Shown here: positions 1-5,721 of the stretch, piece by piece
How positions within the stretch are numbered: the stretch's first letter is position 1
Layout of the letters: every line of letters starts with the position of its first letter
Assembly (NCBI GenBank): GCA_021798655.1
Contig: JAJZFE010000332.1
Location: forward strand, 1 to 5,721
DNA from: Acidobacteriota bacterium
GTDB taxonomy: Bacteria > Acidobacteriota > Terriglobia > Terriglobales > Acidobacteriaceae
DNA length: 5,721 nt
Reading direction: 5' to 3'
Made by a program: the position numbers and the translations under genes
Notes under the pieces: model-generated
The model's database searches: none
The model's input: the letters and a program-made list of their open reading frames with translations, nothing else
What the model was told of the DNA's origin: nothing

Positions 1-519
1 GCGCGGGCCACGCTGCTGTTTGCCACCGCCGCCACCGCCACCGCCCTTGCGTTTGAATCCGCCGGCGTTGTTGCCTGGCTGATGGGAGTCACGGTCGCGG
101 TATCCGCCGCCGCTGAATCCTCCACCGCCACCTGAGGCGGTTACGTTGCCGGGGCTTTCGGGGGATCGTTGCCGGTCGCGGTCGCGGTCGCGGAATTTTT
201 TCTTCCAGCGCTTGGTGGAGGGACCGTTGTTGTTCTGCTGGTTGGAGCTGGCGGGATTACCTTGGGAGCTGGACGCCTGCATGGACGGGATAGACGCGGG
301 AGCGGCCTGCTCGCCCGAGGCCTGGCCTGCGGCTTGCGGAGCGGCGACATCTGAGCCTTTGTTTTTGCGTTTACGGCGGCGGCGCCGGCTGCTTTTGGAC
401 TGACCCATGCCGTGGGGCACGTTCTGCCCGGCAAACTCAGCGTCGTGATCCTGTTGGATCGATGGCGCCTGCTGACCCTGGTACTCGTGTACCTCGGGTG
501 CGTTCTGTTCTGAACTCAT
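1..519 (-). CDS. Partial Arg/Gly/Gln-rich disordered protein, probably RNA-associated (N-terminal 173 residues)
   Basis: An open frame runs from ATG at 519 to the left edge without a stop, so the C-terminus is missing. AGGAAG at 527-532 sits 7 nt before the ATG and supports this start. Composition is strongly biased. Residues 1-40 are polar and Gln-rich. A basic cluster SRRRRRKRKNK lies at about 44-54, followed by an Ala/Ser/Gln/Pro-rich stretch. A second basic patch, KRWKKKF, lies at about 103-109 and runs straight into RDRDRDR. Gly-rich segments separated by aromatic residues and Arg/Lys (GGGGGF, GGGY, GGF, then eight Gly) follow from about 130 to the edge. There is no signal peptide, membrane segment or folded domain in the visible part. 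Such RG/RD- and Gly-rich tracts are typical of disordered extensions on RNA-binding proteins (Rho insertions, RNase E/G, RNA helicases). That role is inferred from composition only; the family cannot be named because any folded domain lies outside the window. Confidence 0.65.
   Translation of the reverse strand, partial: MSSEQNAPEVHEYQGQQAPSIQQDHDAEFAGQNVPHGMGQSKSSRRRRRKRKNKGSDVAAPQAAGQASGEQAAPASIPSMQASSSQGNPASSNQQNNNGPSTKRWKKKFRDRDRDRQRSPESPGNVTASGGGGGFSGGGYRDRDSHQPGNNAGGFKRKGGGGGGGGKQQRGPR
173..193. repeat. Short tandem hexamer repeat inside the disordered protein gene
   Basis: Three and a half head-to-tail copies of cggtcg (plus-strand reading) encode the Arg-Asp alternation RDRDRDR on the minus strand. 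It is a coding microsatellite that could change length by slippage in whole two-residue steps without breaking the frame. Confidence 0.7.
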
Positions 520-526
520 GCTTCCA

Positions 527-532
527 CTTCCT
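527..532 (-). promoter_or_regulatory. Ribosome binding site of the disordered protein gene
   Basis: AGGAAG on the minus strand lies 7 nt from the ATG at 519. This is normal spacing and fixes the start in an otherwise low-complexity reading frame. Confidence 0.6.
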
Positions 533-627
533 ATTGCATTCAATCGGCAATTAGCGGTTCATACCCACGCTGACACGGCCTGAAGCTCGCATGTAGTGCG
601 TAGCACGAGCTAAATGGATGTTGCAGC

Positions 628-704
628 GTCGGATAAACGGTATCAAGTTGTACTCGAACGGACGTTATATATGAGCGACGGGCTGAGGCAGCGGTTTATC
701 CGAC
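628..704. repeat. 11-bp perfect inverted repeat with 55-nt spacing
   Basis: GTCGGATAAAC at 628-638 is exactly reverse-complementary to GTTTATCCGAC at 694-704. The arms lie about 110-185 bp upstream of the minus-strand gene starting at 519. They could close a long RNA hairpin or be paired binding sites for a dimeric regulator. The function is unknown. Confidence 0.5.
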
Positions 705-946
705 TACGTGCAGCACTGATCGCTGGGTTGCGGTCATTTCGTGGCTCTCTACCGGGTAGGGAAGAGTCCGACGGATGTGTCCGCTATCTACTGAGCTTGC
801 TGCCACCAATTTTGATAGGTCAGCGTGTGCAACGTGCACGGCACCCACAGCCGGATCACGATACAGAACCAAAGGTACGCTGAATATGGAAACTTGGCAA
901 GGACGATAACCGATTGGGGGAACAAATAGTGGTGTGTGGTGATAAA

Positions 947-980
947 GCAAACAAGCCACCGTTGTGGGTGGCTTGTTTGC
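947..980. terminator. Strong bidirectional terminator-like hairpin
   Basis: A perfect 14-bp stem (GCAAACAAGCCACC / GGTGGCTTGTTTGC) encloses a 6-nt loop at 961-966. Because the stem is a GC core flanked by A-rich and T-rich ends, each strand reads GGTGGC followed by TTGTTTGC, a degenerate U-rich tail. The minus-strand reading continues TTTATC, so it is the better terminator. No gene on either side clearly ends here, so either an unannotated transcript stops at this site or the hairpin has another role. It does not have a clean run of T residues, which lowers confidence in termination proper. Confidence 0.55.
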
Positions 981-984
981 GAAT

Positions 985-1025
985 GGCCAGTCACTGGCCT
1001 CCTGAAAGTGCTTCCGGAGGGAAGC
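985..1025. repeat. Two small hairpins directly after the 947-980 stem
   Basis: GGCCAGT (985-991) pairs with ACTGGCC (993-999), an almost gapless palindrome and therefore more likely a DNA site than an RNA hairpin. GCTTCC (1010-1015) pairs with GGAAGC (1020-1025) around a GGAG tetraloop. Together with 947-980 they make three inverted repeats within 80 bp, with 4 and 10 bp between successive elements. Confidence 0.5.
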
Positions 1026-1265
1026 TACACCCCTTGCTGACGACCGCATCATACGTGGATGCTTGGTTCTATCTGAGCGAGGGGCCAACATGGCATAGGT
1101 GGAAGATCCAACTATGCGACGCAAGTAATAGAGCAATTGGCATGCCAAACTCTGGTGGGGCTAAGTCCATTGTTTTTGATTATGGGGCGAATGGGATTAA
1201 CTAAAAAGCGGAGACTGGGCTGGAGTGCTTCCATAATTTGGGAGGGAGTGGATGGAAGGGCAGGT

Positions 1266-1294
1266 TTGACCGTGTGCAGGAGCGGTCCTATAAT
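1266..1294 (+). promoter_or_regulatory. Near-consensus sigma-70 promoter for the OmpH-like pair
   Basis: TTGACC at 1266-1271 matches five of six -35 positions. TATAAT at 1289-1294 is a perfect -10, and the spacer is exactly 17 nt. Transcription would start near 1301, giving a leader of about 190 nt before the ATG at 1493. This is the only sigma-70-like promoter of such quality that I found in the window, and it points at the two secreted-chaperone genes. Confidence 0.8.
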
Positions 1295-1406
1295 CTGAGG
1301 TGTTCTGGCAGCCCCCTCCAACTCCCATCATTTTTCGTTGGCCGACATGGAGCGAAGGGGAATCTTGGTAGCAGCGTCTGATAAGGTCGCATCACTGGGT
1401 GGAGTG

Positions 1407-1451
1407 GACGCAGAGCAAGGCCAGACGGGCATGCGTGAGTGTGTCTGCGTC
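1407..1451 (+). promoter_or_regulatory. Inverted repeat in the 5' leader of the first OmpH-like gene
   Basis: GACGCAGA (1407-1414) and TCTGCGTC (1444-1451) can close a hairpin with a 29-nt loop, ending 22 nt before the AAGGAG ribosome binding site. A shorter pairing of AGAC with GTCT within it would compete with the 8-bp stem. It does not cover the ribosome binding site and has no T-run. A role in RNA stability or leader control is possible but unproven; it matches no riboswitch family that I know. Confidence 0.35.
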
Positions 1452-1473
1452 CTAAGTAACGAGCGAACCTTCG

Positions 1474-1479
1474 AAGGAG
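1474..1479 (+). promoter_or_regulatory. Ribosome binding site of the first OmpH-like gene, long spacing
   Basis: AAGGAG lies 13 nt before the ATG at 1493, longer than the usual 5-9 nt. No closer in-frame start codon exists. The same AAGGAGTA with identical 13-nt spacing precedes the paralogue at 2309, which supports both starts. Confidence 0.7.
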
Positions 1480-1492
1480 TACCTGAAATTTC

Positions 1493-2152
1493 ATGAATCG
1501 CAATCTTGCTCTTGTGTGTGTCCTAGCGAGTGGTTTTACAACCCTTAGCAGCTTTGCGCAGGCTCCTGCCGCGCCTGCTGCACCAACCGCTCCAACGTCG
1601 GTGGCGCCTCAGGCGGTTGCTGCGAAGATTGCGTTGATTCATTTTGAGCAGACTGCAGCGGCAACGAATGAAGGCCAGCGCAGCTTGTTGGATTTGCAGA
1701 CGAAGTATGAGCCGCGGCGGGCGAAGCTGGAAGCATTGGGGAGCGAGATTGAGACGCTGACGAAGCAGTTGCAGAGTGCGCCTGCGACGATGGCGGAGAC
1801 GGAACGTGCTTCGCGGCAGCGTGCGATCGAGACGAAGCAGAAGCAATATCAGCGGGATGGCGAGGATGCCCAGGCTGCGTATGCGGCTGATTTGCAGGAA
1901 GCGATCTCGAAGATTGCGCGGAAGCTGGGTCCTGTCGTGGTTCAGTACGTTCAGCAGAATGGGTACACGATGTTGTTGGACAATACCGGTCAGCAGGGCG
2001 GGATGACGGTGTTGTGGACTTTGCCGGGCATTGATATCTCGGAAGCGATTGTAGCGGCCTATAACACTGTGTCTGGCGTTGCCGCGCCGGTGGTTTCGGC
2101 TCCTTCGGCGAGCCGTCCGAAGCCTACTGCGAAGCCAGCGGCGACGAAGTAG
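1493..2152 (+). CDS. Secreted OmpH/Skp-family periplasmic chaperone-like protein, copy 1
   Basis: This 219-residue protein begins with a Sec signal peptide: positive MNRN, a hydrophobic core, and cleavage probably after Ala22 or Ala24 (SFAQA). A Pro/Ala-rich linker at about 25-44 leads to the OmpH/Skp domain. That domain has a first strand KIALIHFEQ (45-53), the family-typical NEGQRS turn (59-64), two long charged helices predicted as coiled-coil arms (about 65-150), and a closing QNGYTMLLD (155-163), the usual Skp/OmpH C-terminal strand. The tail from about 193 is disordered, rich in Pro, Ala, Ser and Lys. Skp trimers hold unfolded outer-membrane proteins in the periplasm; that role is inferred from family membership. 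At 219 residues it is longer than classical Skp (about 160), because of the linker and tail. It is the first gene after the promoter at 1266, and a paralogue follows 156 nt downstream. The gene is not in the usual bamA-lpxD-fabZ setting within this window. Confidence 0.9.
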   Translation: MNRNLALVCVLASGFTTLSSFAQAPAAPAAPTAPTSVAPQAVAAKIALIHFEQTAAATNEGQRSLLDLQTKYEPRRAKLEALGSEIETLTKQLQSAPATMAETERASRQRAIETKQKQYQRDGEDAQAAYAADLQEAISKIARKLGPVVVQYVQQNGYTMLLDNTGQQGGMTVLWTLPGIDISEAIVAAYNTVSGVAAPVVSAPSASRPKPTAKPAATK

Positions 2153-2289
2153 CTGGTGATATTACGAGCTGATATTTTCGATATGATTTAGAGGAATGGT
2201 TGAGTAAGAGCAGCGGGCTTTTTCCAGTGGTTCAGAAAAGTCTACTGGGCGGAGTTGCAAAGACGAAGTATCGAAATGAACGTTTTCTC

Positions 2290-2295
2290 AAGGAG
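2290..2295 (+). promoter_or_regulatory. Ribosome binding site deciding the start of OmpH-like copy 2
   Basis: AAGGAG lies 13 nt before the ATG at 2309. In-frame ATGs at 2255 and 2276 would add 18 or 11 residues ahead of the signal peptide and have no ribosome binding site. Start context and spacing match those of copy 1, and both genes open ATGAATCGCA. Confidence 0.75.
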
Positions 2296-2308
2296 TAATA
2301 CAGATCGC

Positions 2309-2995
2309 ATGAATCGCACTCTTGTACTTGTCACCGCCCTTAGCGCGGGATTAACGACCGTCGCCGGGGTGGCCCAGACTGCTGGACCCCAGGCACCTGC
2401 TGCTCCTGCACCACAGCCCGCCGCTGCACCGGTAGTGCCGCAGGCGATTCCGGCGAAGATTGCCCTGATTGCGTTTGAGCAGGCGGTTTTTGCGACGAAC
2501 GAAGGTCAGCGCAGCGTGCAGGATGTGCAGAAGAAGTATGAGCCGAAGAAGGCGCAGATCGATACGCTGGCGCAGGAAGTGGACTCGCTGAAGAAGCAAC
2601 TGCAGAGTGCACCGGCGACGTTGAGCGATGAAGAGCGCGCGGCGCGTTTGAAGTCGATTGACACGAAAGAGAAGCAGTTGAATCGCGATGCGGAAGATGC
2701 GCAGACTGCGTACAACGCCGACCTACAGGAAGCGTATGCGAAGCTGGCCCAGAAGGTAAGCACGTCGATGCGGACGTATGCAGCCCAAAATGGTTACACG
2801 CTGGTTCTGGACGTGAGCAATCAGCAGAGCGCGGTGATGTGGGCCCTGCCGAATACGGATGTGACGCAGGCGGTTGTGGATGCGTACAACGTATCTTCTG
2901 GCGTTGCGGCACCGGCACCGGCAGCACCTTCGGCGAGCCGTCCGCGTCCAGCGGCGAGCGCTCCGAAGCCGGCAGCGGCAGCCCCCAAGAAGTAG
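2309..2995 (+). CDS. Secreted OmpH/Skp-family periplasmic chaperone-like protein, copy 2
   Basis: With the start at 2309 the product has 228 residues. MNRTLVLV opens a Sec signal peptide with cleavage probably near Ala22 (AGVA). A Pro/Ala/Gln-rich linker (about 26-49) precedes the OmpH core: KIALIAFEQ (50-58), NEGQRS (64-69), a Lys/Glu-rich coiled-coil region to about 155, and QNGYTLVLD (160-168). A Pro/Ala/Lys tail ending in PKK follows from about 200. By hand alignment the core is about 55% identical to copy 1 over roughly 155 residues, with a two-residue gap after the QNGYT strand. The blocks KQLQSAPAT and ADLQEA, and the tail motif APSASRP, are shared. This indicates an old tandem duplication in which both copies remain intact. 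The gene probably shares the promoter at 1266, since I see no terminator or good promoter in the 156-nt gap. It is closed by the terminator at 3048. A Skp-like periplasmic role is inferred from the family; division of labour between the copies is unknown. Confidence 0.9.
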   Translation: MNRTLVLVTALSAGLTTVAGVAQTAGPQAPAAPAPQPAAAPVVPQAIPAKIALIAFEQAVFATNEGQRSVQDVQKKYEPKKAQIDTLAQEVDSLKKQLQSAPATLSDEERAARLKSIDTKEKQLNRDAEDAQTAYNADLQEAYAKLAQKVSTSMRTYAAQNGYTLVLDVSNQQSAVMWALPNTDVTQAVVDAYNVSSGVAAPAPAAPSASRPRPAASAPKPAAAAPKK

Positions 2996-3047
2996 TACAA
3001 CGAAGAACGGATCAACCGGTTTTCGTTGTGGATATGGCCTATCGAAA

Positions 3048-3074
3048 GGAGACCTCTGCGGAGGTCTCCTTTTT
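3048..3074 (+). terminator. Intrinsic terminator after the OmpH-like pair
   Basis: GGAGACCTC (3048-3056) pairs perfectly with GAGGTCTCC (3061-3069) around a TGCG loop, followed by five T residues (3070-3074). A-residues at 3045-3047 can lengthen the stem into the T-run. It lies 52 nt after the stop of copy 2. On the minus strand the hairpin is followed by TTTCG, so it may weakly stop leftward transcription from lepA too. Confidence 0.93.
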
Positions 3075-3444
3075 GTGTGTCTCGGGGCGGCTGTATTTGT
3101 GGAAAAAACTGTGGATTATGTCGACCAGATAACTGAATCCTGTGCAATTGGGAGCGAATTGCTGTGCGTGGCTGGTTGGAGAGGGTGCAGTAAGGTGTAT
3201 GAATTGAGCAGGTTGTGAGCGACTATCGCACACGGTCTGGATTCTTGCGGTGGTGGCAGGGGAAGCGATTGGATTTGAACGGTTTCCACAGACGGAGATT
3301 ACACGCAGGTTACAGATTGCGGTGGGGGCTGGGTATTTGGGAATGATTTGTTCCGGTGGCGGGTGAGTAAAACCGCGCTCACCGGAAGGTTGTAACCAGA
3401 TTTGATTTTGGCGTTGTCTGGGCGCGATTGGCGCTGCTTTGCCG
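3075..3444. other. Convergent intergenic region without a gene
   Basis: About 370 bases lie between the terminator of the OmpH pair and the end of lepA, which face each other. Frames here lack ribosome binding sites and family-like sequence. The notable structure is a pair of overlapping inverted repeats at 3351-3387. Three loose matches to a DnaA box (near 3098, 3110 and 3283) are too weak to call. Confidence 0.6.
3351..3387. repeat. Overlapping, mutually exclusive inverted repeats downstream of lepA
   Basis: TTCCGGTG (3351-3358) can pair with CACCGGAA (3380-3387), while GGTGAG (3362-3367) can pair with CTCACC (3378-3383). The arms share bases 3380-3383, so only one stem can form at a time. 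On the minus strand this begins about 57 nt after the lepA stop. It could be an mRNA 3'-end hairpin, but no T-run follows, so I do not call it an intrinsic terminator. Confidence 0.45.
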
Positions 3445-5247
3445 CTATTCTTCCCCGACTTTGAGAACGGCTAGGAAGGCTTCCTGGGGGATGTCGACTT
3501 TGCCGATACGCTTCATGCGTTTCTTGCCCTCTTTTTGTTTGTCGAGGAGTTTGCGTTTGCGGGAGATGTCTCCGCCGTAGCATTTTGCGATGACGTTTTT
3601 GCGTATGGCGGTGACGGTTTCGCGTGCGATGACCTTGGCGCCGATGGCGGCCTGGATGGCGACTTCGAACATCTGTCGGGGGATGAGTTCGCGCATTTTG
3701 GAGACGAGGGCGCGGCCGCGGTCGTAGGCGAAGTCGCGGTGGACGATGATGGAGAGCGCGTCGACGGGTTCGCCGCCGATGAGGATGTCCATCTTGACCA
3801 TGGGGGAGACCCAGGTGCCGGCAAGGTTGTAGTCGAGCGAGGCGTAACCGCGGGAGACGGACTTGAGGCGGTCGTAGAAGTCGAGGACGATCTCGTTGAG
3901 GGGCAGTTCGTAGGTGAGCATGACGCGGGTCTCGGAGACGTATTCGATGTTCTGCTGGCGTCCTCGTTTGTCTTCGACGAGTTTGAGGATGTTGCCGACG
4001 TACTCCTCGTTGGTGAGGATTTTGGCGATGATGACTGGCTCTTCGATGGACTCGATCTCGGAGGGGTCGGGCCAGCGGGAGGGGTTATCGACCTCAATGA
4101 CGGAGCCGTCGGTGAGGGTGATTTTGTAGCGGACCCCGGGCGCGGTGGTGATGAGGTCGAGGTCGTACTCGCGTTCGAGGCGTTCCTGGATGATTTCGAG
4201 GTGGAGGAGTCCGAGGAAGCCGCAGCGGAAGCCGAAGCCGAGGGCGACGGAGGACTCGGGTTCGAAGGAGAAGCTGGCGTCGTTGAGGCGGAGTTTTTCG
4301 AGCGCGTCGCGTAGCATGCCGTGGGCGTGGGAGTCTACGGTGTAGAGTCCGGCGAAGACCATGGACTTGATGTCTTCGAAGCCAGGGAGGGCCTCGGCGC
4401 AGGGGCGGTCGACCTCGGTGATGGTGTCTCCGACTTTGGTGTCGGCTACGTTTTTGATGGTGGCGACGAAGAAGCCTACTTCACCGGCGGTGAGTTCGGC
4501 GATCTCTACGGGCTTGGGGGTCATGATGCCCATGGAGTCGACTTCGAAGCGGCGGTCGTTGGACATGACCTTGATCTTCATGCCCTTGCGGAGCTTGCCG
4601 TTGATGATGCGGGCGAGGACGATGACGCCTTTGTAGGGGTCGAACCAGGAGTCGAAGATGAGGGCCTGGAGGGGGGCCTCGGGGTCGCCTTGCGGGGGCG
4701 GCAGCAGGGTAACGACGGCTTCGAGGATGTTGGCCACGTTGAGGCCGGTCTTGGCGGAGACGGCGATGGCGTCGTCGGCGGGGAGGCCGACGGATTTCTC
4801 GATCATGGCCTTGGTGCGTTCGATGTCTGCGCTGGGGAGATCGATCTTGTTGATGATGGGGATGATTTCGAGGCCGTTGGAGATGGCGAGGTAGGCGTTG
4901 GCGAGGGTTTGGGCTTCTACGCCCTGGGAGGCATCGACGACGAGGAGGGCGCCTTCGCAGGAGGCGAGGGAGCGGGAGACTTCGTAGGAGAAGTCGACGT
5001 GTCCGGGGGTGTCGATGAGGTTGAGCTGGTAGGTTTCGCCGTCGTGGGCCTGGTACATCATGCGGACGGTGTGGGCCTTGATGGTGATGCCGCGTTCGCG
5101 CTCGAGGTCCATGGCGTCGAGGACCTGCGCCTGCATCTCGCGGGCGGTGAGGGAGCCGGTGAGCTCGAGGAGCCGGTCGGAGAGGGTGGACTTGCCGTGG
5201 TCGATGTGCGCGATGATCGCGAAGTTGCGGATGTGGCTTGGATCCAT
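3445..5247 (-). CDS. lepA: Elongation factor 4 (EF-4/LepA), translational GTPase
   Basis: This complete 600-residue protein has the usual length for LepA. It binds the ribosome with GTP. It was reported to back-translocate tRNAs and is now linked to 30S biogenesis and translation under stress; that is family knowledge. The GTPase motifs are intact: G1 AHIDHGKS (13-20), switch-I RERGITIK (50-57), G3 DTPGH (79-83, with the catalytic His83), G4 NKID (133-136) and G5 SAK (164-166). Domain II and the EF-G-like domains follow, including [11 protein letters not shown]. The LepA-specific C-terminal domain ends with [26 protein letters not shown], the basic tail that distinguishes it from EF-G. The start is well constrained: a stop codon lies in frame at 5278-5280, and no ATG, GTG or TTG lies in frame between it and 5247. 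No good ribosome binding site is seen; the nearest candidate, TGAGG (5263-5267), is 15 nt away. A TetR-like gene ends 103 nt upstream on the same strand. Confidence 0.98.
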   Translation of the reverse strand: MDPSHIRNFAIIAHIDHGKSTLSDRLLELTGSLTAREMQAQVLDAMDLERERGITIKAHTVRMMYQAHDGETYQLNLIDTPGHVDFSYEVSRSLASCEGALLVVDASQGVEAQTLANAYLAISNGLEIIPIINKIDLPSADIERTKAMIEKSVGLPADDAIAVSAKTGLNVANILEAVVTLLPPPQGDPEAPLQALIFDSWFDPYKGVIVLARIINGKLRKGMKIKVMSNDRRFEVDSMGIMTPKPVEIAELTAGEVGFFVATIKNVADTKVGDTITEVDRPCAEALPGFEDIKSMVFAGLYTVDSHAHGMLRDALEKLRLNDASFSFEPESSVALGFGFRCGFLGLLHLEIIQERLEREYDLDLITTAPGVRYKITLTDGSVIEVDNPSRWPDPSEIESIEEPVIIAKILTNEEYVGNILKLVEDKRGRQQNIEYVSETRVMLTYELPLNEIVLDFYDRLKSVSRGYASLDYNLAGTWVSPMVKMDILIGGEPVDALSIIVHRDFAYDRGRALVSKMRELIPRQMFEVAIQAAIGAKVIARETVTAIRKNVIAKCYGGDISRKRKLLDKQKEGKKRMKRIGKVDIPQEAFLAVLKVGEE

Positions 5248-5350
5248 TGGGGGTGCAGTGAGCCTCAGTATTCCATCTTAACACTGGTGAGCGTGCGGGA
5301 TGGGTGTTGATGCGGCGGGACTGGGCGGTTATTCCGCTGGCGCGAGTGGG
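5248..5350 (-). promoter_or_regulatory. Gap between the TetR-like gene and lepA, possible lepA promoter region
   Basis: These 103 bases should contain any dedicated lepA promoter. On the minus strand TAAGAT (5275-5280) matches four of six -10 positions but has no matching -35. An imperfect dyad (AGTATT at 5268-5273, TTAACACT at 5278-5285) overlaps it. There is no terminator after the TetR-like gene, so read-through into lepA is possible. Confidence 0.25.
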
Positions 5351-5721
5351 TTATTCGCCGAGCAGTTTGAGCACCGCGGCCTGGGCCTCGGTGATGGCGA
5401 TTTTGGGGGTGAGGCCGTAGGTGCGGGGATAGGCGAGCAGCATCATGTTCATTCCGTGGATGCAGGCGAGGACCTGGCGGAGGCGCTGGCTGACGAGGTC
5501 GTTGGGGGTGTGGGGCGGGAGTTGGGAGCGGATGTCGTCCTGCAGGCGTTGCAGAAGGGCCTGGGCGAGGGGTTCGCGGAGTGCCTGGGCGTGGGGATCG
5601 GGCAGGGGCATCATCATGGAGATGCGATAGTGCTCGGGATATTTGACGGCGAAAGAGATGGTGGACCGTACTAACTGGAGGATGCGTTCGCGCGGGTGGG
5701 TGAGGCCGGCGATGGTTCGAT
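5351..5721 (-). CDS. Probable TetR/AcrR-family regulator, C-terminal 122 residues
   Basis: A frame enters from the right edge and stops with TAA at 5351-5353. An internal ATG run at 5617 could be mistaken for the start, but the frame stays open for 34 more codons to the edge and has no ribosome binding site there, so the true start lies outside. Residues 9-37 of the fragment (PRERILQLV, then FAVKYPEHYRISMM) resemble the ligand-binding domain of TetR regulators, in which a helix carrying F-A-x-x-P-x-x-Y/F-R is typical. The rest is mostly helical: QALREPLAQALLQRLQDDIRSQL, RQVLACIHGMNMMLLAYP, and a final TEAQAAVLKLLGE helix. The DNA-binding helix-turn-helix is not in the window, so the family call rests on this C-terminal pattern alone. 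It lies just upstream of lepA in the same direction; no functional link is apparent. Confidence 0.55.
   Translation of the reverse strand, partial: RTIAGLTHPRERILQLVRSTISFAVKYPEHYRISMMMPLPDPHAQALREPLAQALLQRLQDDIRSQLPPHTPNDLVSQRLRQVLACIHGMNMMLLAYPRTYGLTPKIAITEAQAAVLKLLGE

Larger units (their letters stand above)
520..1265. other. Gene-free region with several inverted repeats
   Basis: About 745 bases separate the minus-strand gene ending at 519 from the promoter at 1266. Frames of 60-150 codons exist on both strands (for example 614-883 plus, 696-1148 minus, 914-1204 plus). None has a ribosome binding site, a recognisable domain or family-like sequence, and they overlap each other, so I treat them as chance frames. 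The visible content is structural: a 6-bp inverted repeat at 584-589/606-611, an 11-bp inverted repeat at 628-638/694-704, a 14-bp hairpin at 947-980, and smaller hairpins at 985-999 and 1010-1025. I looked for tRNA, tmRNA, RNase P, SRP RNA and common riboswitch signatures and found no convincing match. The part next to 519 must also carry the promoter of the minus-strand gene, but no good -35/-10 pair stands out there. Confidence 0.6.

Noticed and set aside
760..880. RNase P RNA, suggested by GGGAAGAGTCCGACGG and ACAGAACC
   Set aside because: The nearly invariant GAGGAAAGTCC core is not present and the spacing to ACAGAA is far too short.
985..1060. Cobalamin riboswitch or SRP RNA, suggested by CACTGG, CCGGAGGGAAGC and nearby stems
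   Set aside because: The diagnostic B12-box context and the GTCAGG...GGAAGG...AGCAGCC pattern of SRP RNA are missing; the likeness is only local.
614..1204. Possible small genes at 614-883 (plus), 696-1148 (minus), 788-994 (minus) and 914-1204 (plus)
   Set aside because: None has a ribosome binding site or family-like sequence, they overlap on both strands, and two of the minus frames and the 914-1204 frame run through the 947-980 hairpin.
2255..2308. Longer version of OmpH-like copy 2 starting at ATG 2255 or 2276
   Set aside because: It would put polar residues ahead of the signal peptide, has no ribosome binding site, and the AAGGAG at 2290 and the paralogue both point to 2309.
3098..3291. 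DnaA-box-like sites TGTGGAAAA, TGTGGATTA and TTTCCACAG, as a possible replication origin
   Set aside because: Only one comes within a single mismatch of TTATCCACA. They are few, far apart, and there is no dnaA, dnaN or AT-rich unwinding region nearby.
3535..5310. Long plus-strand open frames (259 and 329 codons) opposite lepA, rich in Gly, Asp, Val and Glu
   Set aside because: They are antisense shadows created by the GC-rich third positions of lepA. Their composition mirrors the lepA codons, and lepA itself is beyond doubt.
5300..5674. Plus-strand frame of 124 codons over the right end
   Set aside because: It is a Gly-rich shadow of the TetR-like frame on the minus strand and has no ribosome binding site.

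Overview
The window looks like a piece of a chromosome from a Gram-negative-type bacterium with moderately high GC. Two secreted OmpH/Skp-like proteins imply an outer membrane. My best guess is Acidobacteriota (Terriglobia-like), from the style of the proteins (tandem OmpH-like proteins with Pro/Ala-rich ends, an Arg/Gly-rich disordered protein) and the GC-rich third codon positions. This is an inference that I could not test.

Layout: (1) Positions 1-519, minus strand, hold the first 173 codons of a low-complexity, basic, Gly/Arg/Gln-rich protein that runs off the left edge and is probably an RNA-binding or RNA-associated factor. (2) Positions 520-1265 contain no convincing gene but do contain several strong inverted repeats, including a 14-bp terminator-like hairpin at 947-980. 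(3) A near-consensus sigma-70 promoter (TTGACC, 17 nt, TATAAT, 1266-1294) reads through a leader of about 190 nt into two tandem paralogous genes for secreted OmpH/Skp-family proteins (1493-2152 and 2309-2995). A textbook intrinsic terminator follows at 3048-3074. (4) Positions 3075-3444 are a gene-free convergent intergenic region. (5) lepA, encoding translation factor EF-4, is complete on the minus strand at 3445-5247. (6) Upstream of lepA on the same strand lies the C-terminal part of what is probably a TetR-type regulator (5351 to the right edge).

How the genes relate: the two OmpH-like genes form the one clear transcription unit, with a promoter before the first gene, no terminator seen between them, and a terminator after the second. 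They probably act in the periplasm on unfolded outer-membrane proteins. lepA and the TetR-like gene are co-directional, 97 nt apart, but no functional link is evident. I found no CRISPR array, insertion sequence, tRNA or rRNA, and no gene cluster that clearly represents a new system. The least explained DNA is the structured, gene-free stretch at 520-1265 and the long leader of the OmpH pair.
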